Shown one piece after another: positions 57,854-64,000 of a DNA stretch of 64,000 nucleotides (position 1 is its first letter; the number at the start of each line of letters is the position of its first letter). Location of the stretch: assembly GCA_038049695.1 (NCBI GenBank), contig CP142458.1:44786001-44850000 (forward strand). Direction: 5' to 3'. The notes below the pieces were generated by a model. The model had not been told where the DNA came from. It did not search any database and saw nothing but the letters and a program-made list of their open reading frames with translations. The translations under genes were made by a program, and so were the position numbers. This DNA comes from Cinnamomum chago. Its lineage: Eukaryota; Streptophyta; Magnoliopsida; Laurales; Lauraceae.

Positions 57854-58791
57854 GTTTTTCTTAGCATGAGGTAATTTTTCCAACCTATCTTCTTAATTGC
57901 TTTGTGGGTGTGCCTTTACTATTCCACAATCATTCTAGATCTAAGGGCAGCAAACATGGAATGTTTGGACCAGCCCTATTGCATTAAAAAGTGGATTTTC
58001 AATCTCTGATTTTTTATAAAATTGGAACTATTTCAGATCTGGAAATTTATTTTTTCTGATTTTTCAAAAATCACATCAATTTCGGAAAATTGCCTAGTTT
58101 ACTTGTTCTAATTTGGACTAGTTTAGGTCGATTTTTTTAGTTGTTGGTTAGGATTAATTAAGGTGTGTTAAAATCATTTATTTGTCATATTTTTACGTTT
58201 TTATAGTTTCCAAAAAAATTCTGGAACTTTCCCTCACAAAGGCAAGTCTTAGATCACACAAATTCGGCTTTTTGGCCACCAAACTTGCCAAAATCTGAAA
58301 TTTTCAGAACTTTTATTGGAAAATCAGTTATTTTAGTTGTTTTTAAATTTAAAAGGACTCCTAAAACTTGCTAGAATTTTTTCTAAGAAGGTTAGTTATT
58401 TCTTTGGAAAGCCAAACAAACAGCATTTCTTGATTGGTTTGATGTCTATGCAAGCCTTGTCCCATTACGATAAGGGAGACAAGTCTCTTGTTCTAGAAGG
58501 TGATTTTTAAGCAGGACCCATGCAACGCATCGCGACCCCACCACTAATCTGAGGGCTTTACCTGGTCGGGCCAGTTTCATAGACTTGAGTTTGGAAACTT
58601 TCATTAGAGATAATCAAACTCTCAAAGACTAGGACTTTGCAAGAATTTGAGAATCTTCTATTAAATCTAAAAACAGACCTTAGGTAGTTTTTCTTTCTAG
58701 GTTTCTTTATTCAAAAAAAAATTCCAAATTCCAAAAAAAGAAGAAAAGACCCCCACCTTCTTGGCAGGGGGACACCTCAAATCGGTTAAAA
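57854..58791 (+). other. Untranslated leader of the Athila/Tat-type element
   Basis: AT-rich, no open frame; leads to the gag start. Confidence 0.55.
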
Positions 58792-59040
58792 ATGAAGGAA
58801 TCACCTGTCAAGAGCTTGATTGAATTCTACGTATCTAGATCTCCAGGTTTTCTTAGGATTTCCAATATGGCTAATGAGCACAGTGATAAAGATGAAATTA
58901 GGAATGAAAACGAAAATGTGAACGGTAACGGGAATGGAGGCAATAATAATGGGGAGGTGAATCAACCTCTTAGGAGTCTATGTGAATACCTTCACCCTGC
59001 ACAACAAGCCACACCATCGTGTATGGTTATACCCGAATGA
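58792..59040 (+). pseudogene. Athila/Tat-type gag, N-terminal fragment
   Basis: An 82-codon frame. A likely start is MANEHSDKDE (58867), followed by an Asn-rich spacer and QPLRSLCEYLHPAQQ, then ATPSCMVIP. This matches the conserved L-R-x-Y-x-x-P...PSC-I-P opening of gag in this group. It stops at 59038-59040, where unrelated hairpin sequence begins; the rest of gag is missing. Confidence 0.65.
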
Positions 59041-59395
59041 GCGAGGAAGCCTATAGGTCAAAGATAGTCGTTCATTCTTCTATCCTTCTATCCTCGATCA
59101 TTCTAAACCCTACAGGCTTCCTCGCTCGTTTGTCGAAGACAGTCGTTCTCTAGGGTTTATAGCACACATCCATCTGTAGGGCTTCTCCAACTTTCTTCCA
59201 AGGAAAAAATCAGCGATATCTATCCATTCTCATTTCCCTTATAAGCTTGTTTTGATTTTGGTTATTTAGATCTTCTATCCTTTTATGTTTCTTTCTCGTT
59301 GACGGTTTCTCTATCGAGCAAATCCTACTTTAGTTTCACTGTAAAACGGATAGACTCAAATCGCATTGACAGAGAATACTCGATGATGTCTTTTC
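59040..59395. other. Hairpin-bearing segment between gag fragment and Copia A3
   Basis: GCGAGGAAGCCTATAGG at about 59041 is matched by an inverted copy CCTACAGGCTTCCTCGC at about 59110, with one mismatch; AGTCGTTC also recurs. The origin is not recognised. Confidence 0.5.
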
Positions 59396-61057
59396 TGTTA
59401 GTTTCCGTGGTCTCAATCCATCAGATGATGTAATAAATTGATTAATTTCTTTATTTATGAATAAAATCATGCTTTCCTTTCATGAGATGAATGGTGTTTC
59501 ATTACTTTATGCACATAACCAATACATATGACATGATAGTTCATGAGATGAACTGGGTCCCATTAGTATATTAGATGTGATATATGTGTATGGATGAGAT
59601 CCACATACGGGAGACATGTGTCACATTTTTATACTTAAATATCTTCACAACCAGTGATGAAACTAGGCATCTCATCTAATAAGGTTGCAGCACTTTCATC
59701 ACTATGAGATAGTGTGATTTGTTTCGATCATCAGAATGTAAGATTTTGGACCACGGTGCTGGTACATTAAATGTATTGAAGGACCATGAGACGTACCTTA
59801 TGAAACACTGACTTCATCTTAAGGTCTGCTCTCATAATTCTCTAGCAATAGGCTCTCAATCCTGAGACATCGATGAACTTAAGTTTCTGTCTATTCATTT
59901 GCTTTGAGTCACCAATGAGTGAGGCAAACTGTACGTCAACACCTCGGTGTCTTGGTTACGTGGTAGTAGGACTGTGTGATGGAATCTATCTAAATTATCC
60001 CCTTGTGCCAATTAATGGATTTATCATTAGTAAGTGCGCACCATCTCGATTAAGAGTTAATTGGATGGTACTGATGATCACTGTTATTAATTGGGTCTCA
60101 AGGATAATAAGATGTGGATCTAAGATTGGAAGGGACAGATTTTATCAAATTGATCCATAGATATTGATAGAGGGGGCCTACTTGTGGTCATAGGGAAGTT
60201 TTGGGTCCTCTTTGTAATATTTTCCTAAGACTGGAGTGCAATTGTATTTATATAGTGGAGTTATTTGCAACTAACTGTGGACCCGGATTGCACATGAGAT
60301 GTGGGGTCGCGGTGTCCCAGTTGGAGCCAACTTCTATGGAATCCCTTGTGGTCCCCACGCTAGCCCAAGATTGGATCATTGTTAATTCTACTTGAACTCA
60401 AAAGGAAGGAATTAGAAAGTTACTATTTTTAGTTGAAGTGAGACTTCTAATAGTGGTAATAGTAGGTTACTAATTGTTGTGGAAGTGAGACTTCTATAAT
60501 AATTAGAAAGGAGAAAGTTACTAATTCTTAATAGAAGTAGGACTTCTATTTCAATTGGTAAAAGAGGAGGTTGCAAGGCTATAAAAGGAGAAGAAGGGAG
60601 GGCTGGACCTCCCATGCATTGGAGTCCACCCCCAGCCCACTTCTCTTTGTCCTTTTCTAGTTTCTTTAGAGAATCTAGTTAATTTTCTCTTGAAGACTCC
60701 ACCATTCTTCTTGAGAAAAGAGATCTGAAATGGGTCATAGCGTGGAAGACAACAAGGTCTTGGAGATCCTAATTCGCTACAAGAAGAGTTCTTGTTCAAG
60801 TAATTTGTCTTCTTCTCCATTAGAGCACTACCGGGCTCCAAAGGTATAATCTACTTATTCCTATGTTGTGGATTGTTTTGGTTGCTTGGTGTTGCTGATT
60901 TCTATCTTCTAGATAGAGTTTATTGCTGTACATGATTGATGAGTTTGAGGGATTGGATCCTGGATTGGGTTTTATGGCCTTATGGGCACTTGATCCCTGA
61001 GTCAAGTGGGTCAAAAAGTTTTAAAAACCTATCCACAAGGCCCACCTACTTCCAACA
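59396..61057 (+). repeat. 5' LTR of Copia A3
   Basis: TGTTAGTTTCCGTGG to CTACTTCCAACA, 1662 bp, collinear with the A1 LTR. It is followed by primer site and leader, so it is a 5' LTR and not a solo copy. Confidence 0.9.
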
Positions 61058-61059
61058 AT

Positions 61060-61071
61060 TGGTATCAGAGC
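61060..61071 (+). promoter_or_regulatory. Primer binding site of Copia A3
   Basis: TGGTATCAGAGC two bases after the LTR, as in A1. Confidence 0.9.
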
Positions 61072-62670
61072 CATATACCTCATCTCTAATCATGTTACAT
61101 CAGTTGTCTAGATCTAATCTTTGCATGAGATGCGAAGAGGATAGACCTAGGGCGATGTAAGGATCAGTTTCATTGCACAAGAAGGGACAAGTTCGGGCAA
61201 AATCGCGATTTTATGCAAAAACCCCGAGTTGGGTTCTAGACTTTTACCGTCGGCCAGACTTTTACCGACGGCCAGAACACCTTTACCGGCACCCCCCGGG
61301 CCCCGCTATAAGCAGTTTTTTTTTTTTGTGTGTGTGGCTATCCAGGTTTGTTCATCATGAGATGATGGATGGTGGCTTCCTAACCCTAGTCCCTATTGTG
61401 TATGTGATACTAACTTTGCAGGTTCATGTCCTCTCCATATGGCCCACGAGACTTTTACTATCTTTTTATGGTTATTGGTTTATTTAAGGCTAAGTGTAAA
61501 GGGCATCATGGTTTCCTTAGTTTCCCATGAAAGGGCAAGGCATGATGAATTTCCATATAGCCCTTTTATTTCCATTATTAGATTACCATGTAAGTCTCAT
61601 AGTCGAGGCATAGGAATTTATGTAATTTTCTAATTTGTAAATTCTGGCGATGTCCGAGACGAAGAAGGAAAGTGAAGTTGGACTCATAATCAAAGAGTTT
61701 GAAGATTATCAAAAGTGTTTTGGAGATGCCCAAAGAGTTTGAGGAATTCCAAAGTTTTGGAAAGTCTAGAAGTCCAAGAAGTCTATTCCGCTTGGGCCAT
61801 GTGGAGGAGAGGACTAGTTTCTATTTTTTCACTTTCTATTTGTGGATGGTTGCTTTTATAGAATGTTTCCAAATCTGATCCGAACATAGCAATTTCCAAA
61901 ATTGGTCAAATCAAATTAATTTTTGGAAAGAATTCTAATTAGTGTTGGTGGACCCATGAGATGAACCCATTGGTAACACTAATCTTAAAAACTACACTTT
62001 CCTTAAAATAACTTGACTTGGAACCAATCATTGGTCATATCATGAGATGATTTGATGTCTATATATGTGGGCCCATATACCTATAAGGAAATCTTCAATT
62101 CTAAAATATTAAGTGGGAGCGGGGCATTTAAATTGAAAAATCCCCATGGTTTTCCACCATAGGTCCATTGTAGGGGAAGTATTAACCTCGCGCCATCTTG
62201 AGAATGGTCGGTCCCCACGGAGGGCTTTTATTTGTCTGGTTACTAGATATGGATCTCCTAAAGATAGTGTTGGTGAGACAGGGCGGGGGCCCACTCCCCA
62301 AGGAGGAGCTGCCCCGCAACGGTTGTCATGCAATGCTAGTTGGTGGGTCACACTTAACTAAAATAATGATGTAGTATCCCCAAGGATTTGCCGAATGCAT
62401 TTTAGAAACCGAAGTTAATCGGGAGTCATACATTATTTGGTATGAGATACCTAGATGATAATGAATGATGGGGATCATGGATAGTTGGTCTTAATCTTAA
62501 TTTTGACCAACTTTGATCCGCACCAATCTAGGTGGTATTCGCACTCCCAAAGGAGGCACACCCCAAGGAATTGGGATTCCGATGTATTCTAAATTTAGTG
62601 GTTATGAGGATTCCCACATAAATTTGGAAAAAAATACTAAACCCTTATGTCATTTATATTCTTTAATTGT
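61072..62670 (+). other. Leader of Copia A3, cut before gag
   Basis: From about 61430 it is collinear with 17640-18900 of A1. It contains an 18-bp tandem pair GACTTTTACCGNCGGCCA (61239-61274) and a T-run near 61317. Similarity to A1 ends about 62670, just before where gag would start; a hAT element follows. Confidence 0.75.
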
Positions 62671-62693
62671 GTCATTTGTCATTTTACAAAGTC

Positions 62694-62701
62694 TATAAAT
62701 A
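62694..62701 (+). promoter_or_regulatory. TATA box of the hAT transposase gene
   Basis: TATAAATA is followed by pyrimidine-rich sequence typical of a plant promoter and 5' UTR, about 330 bp before the ATG. A 5' UTR intron starting GAG|GTATTT near 62877 is possible. Confidence 0.5.
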
Positions 62702-63030
62702 CCTTAACCCTCCCATTCTCATTCCTCACCAATTTACACAACTCTTTCATTCTCTTTATACATTCTCTACTTCAATCTCAAAGCATTCAACTCTTTCACT
62801 CTCTCTAAGAAGTTTTTGGAAGGCCAAACATCAAGTCATCAAGAGACAAGATAAAGGGGCCTTCAAAGATTTAGAGGTATTTATATTATTTAAATTTGAG
62901 ATTCCATATATATAAGTTTATATTATATTATATTAACTCTCATTTTCTCCCCTTTCTTATATTAATTATCACAAAAGAAGGCTATTAGAGCCTATTACTA
63001 TTATTATTTATAAAGTTTATTTTTTGAAAT

Positions 63031-64000
63031 ATGGCAAGAAGACTTCCCACAGAATCTTCTTCTGTTAATTTAGGGGGGGAACATGAAAACTTTATTGAAT
63101 TAGAAGATGAAGTAGGTGATTTACCACCACTTCCTCCTCAAAGTTCTCGTAGATCAACCAAGAGAAATAGAACTTCACCAGTTTGGGAAATATTTACAAG
63201 GTTTGATATTATTGAAAATGGAAAAACAGTTGAAAAGGCAAAATGCAAATTTTGTAGTAAGATTTATGGTGCCACGTCAAAAATGGGTACTGGCCATTTG
63301 ACAAGACATATGCAAAAATGTCTTGCCTTACATAAGCCGGCTGATGCAGGAACAGGGAAGCCTGGATCACAGACCCAAATTTCTAGTACTAGTGGTGGTG
63401 GTGGTAGTAGTAATAGCAGTTTAGGTCTTTTTTCTTTTAATGCACAAAGTTGTAGACAAAATCTTGTTAAAATGATTGTATTATCCGAATTACCATTTTG
63501 TTTTGTTGAAAATGAGTTTTTTGAAAAATGGGTCCAGGAATACTGTCAACCACAATTTCACAGTATTTCAAGAAATACAGCCAGAAATGATGCTATTAGA
63601 CTCTGGCAGGAAGAGAAAATAAATATAAAAAATTACCTTGCAGAAATTCCTGGCAGAATAGCCATAACCACAGATATGTGGACATCTCAAGGGGGTGACA
63701 GTTATCTTTGTATTACTGCACATAACATAGATTCAAAATGGATTATTAATAAACGTATAATTAGTTTTAGCACTCTTGAATGGCCACACAGTGGCACTAG
63801 AATTAGTACATTTATTTTGGAAAAACTAGATGAATATAATATTAAAGAAAAAGTTTTATCTGTAACTTTAGATAATGCAAGTAATAATACAGTGGCTATT
63901 GAATTAATGAGAATGCAGATGCCACTTGCAACTTTGATAGATAGCACTATCTTTCAAAATAGATGTGTATGTCACATCTTAAATCTCATTGCAAAGGTTG
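63031..64000 (+). CDS. hAT transposase, N-terminal 323 codons, open to window edge
   Basis: Starts MARRLPTESS (63031) and has no stop up to base 64000, so it continues outside the window. A BED-type zinc finger is near residues 50-95 (WEIFTRF, AKCKFCSKIYGAT, GHLTRHMQKC). A Ser/Gly-rich linker follows. The catalytic region shows TTDMWTS (about 215), SVTLDNASNN (about 282) and RCVCHILNLIAKV (about 312), the successive motifs of plant hAT (Ac/Tag/Dayslepper class) transposases. It would bind terminal repeats and excise DNA by hairpin chemistry in the nucleus. The terminal inverted repeat was not located. A domesticated hAT-derived gene is the main alternative. Confidence 0.9.
   Translation, partial: MARRLPTESSSVNLGGEHENFIELEDEVGDLPPLPPQSSRRSTKRNRTSPVWEIFTRFDIIENGKTVEKAKCKFCSKIYGATSKMGTGHLTRHMQKCLALHKPADAGTGKPGSQTQISSTSGGGGSSNSSLGLFSFNAQSCRQNLVKMIVLSELPFCFVENEFFEKWVQEYCQPQFHSISRNTARNDAIRLWQEEKINIKNYLAEIPGRIAITTDMWTSQGGDSYLCITAHNIDSKWIINKRIISFSTLEWPHSGTRISTFILEKLDEYNIKEKVLSVTLDNASNNTVAIELMRMQMPLATLIDSTIFQNRCVCHILNLIAKV

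Overview
This is nuclear DNA of a flowering plant: AT-rich, intron-containing, and made mostly of LTR retrotransposons, LINEs and one hAT transposon. No rRNA, tRNA, CRISPR or bacterial-type genes were seen. The species cannot be named from the sequence. Long Gypsy LTRs, RTE and L1 LINEs and Copia elements would fit many angiosperms with large genomes.

1-13.1 kb: the only conventional host gene recognised. It lies on the minus strand and encodes a SPOC-domain protein of the FPA/RRM-SPOC type. A large exon (11587-13124) reads into the start of the SPOC domain, and a 121-bp exon (2777-2897) continues it with exact splice sites and phase. The 8.7-kb intron between them is filled with plus-strand retroelements: a TGTAAGACCC-type LTR (3278-4791) split by a solo Copia LTR (4792-6483), an RTE LINE (7017-8147), a solo LTR (about 8191-10868) and a second RTE 3' end. 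Further SPOC exons are not found in 1-2776, and the upstream (RRM) exons were not found.

13.1-31.6 kb: an antisense L1-like LINE (13850-15480 and 23181-23990) is split by a degenerate Copia element, here called A1 (15486-23175). Next is an antisense Copia fragment, D (gag at 24089-24346, PBS near 28388-28399, LTR pieces to 31564). It has received two solo LTRs, each with a perfect 5-bp target duplication (24511-27889, AACCA; 28419-31299, GATGT).

32.4-52.7 kb: one minus-strand Ty3/Gypsy element (32455-52657, duplication CACTA) carries two younger plus-strand Copia elements. Copia B (35442-41241, ATACG) sits in the integrase gene and has two stop codons. Copia C (45407-50738, ACAAT) sits in the 5' LTR and keeps an uninterrupted 1363-codon gag-pol; its LTRs differ at one position of 303.

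52.7-64 kb: LINE debris, the 5' LTR, PBS and start of gag of an Athila/Tat-type Gypsy (55493-59040), a hairpin segment, a third A-family Copia (5' LTR 59396-61057 plus long leader), and finally a hAT transposase frame that is open from 63031 to the window edge. No adaptive multi-gene system is visible; the story is serial nesting of mobile elements in and around one host gene.
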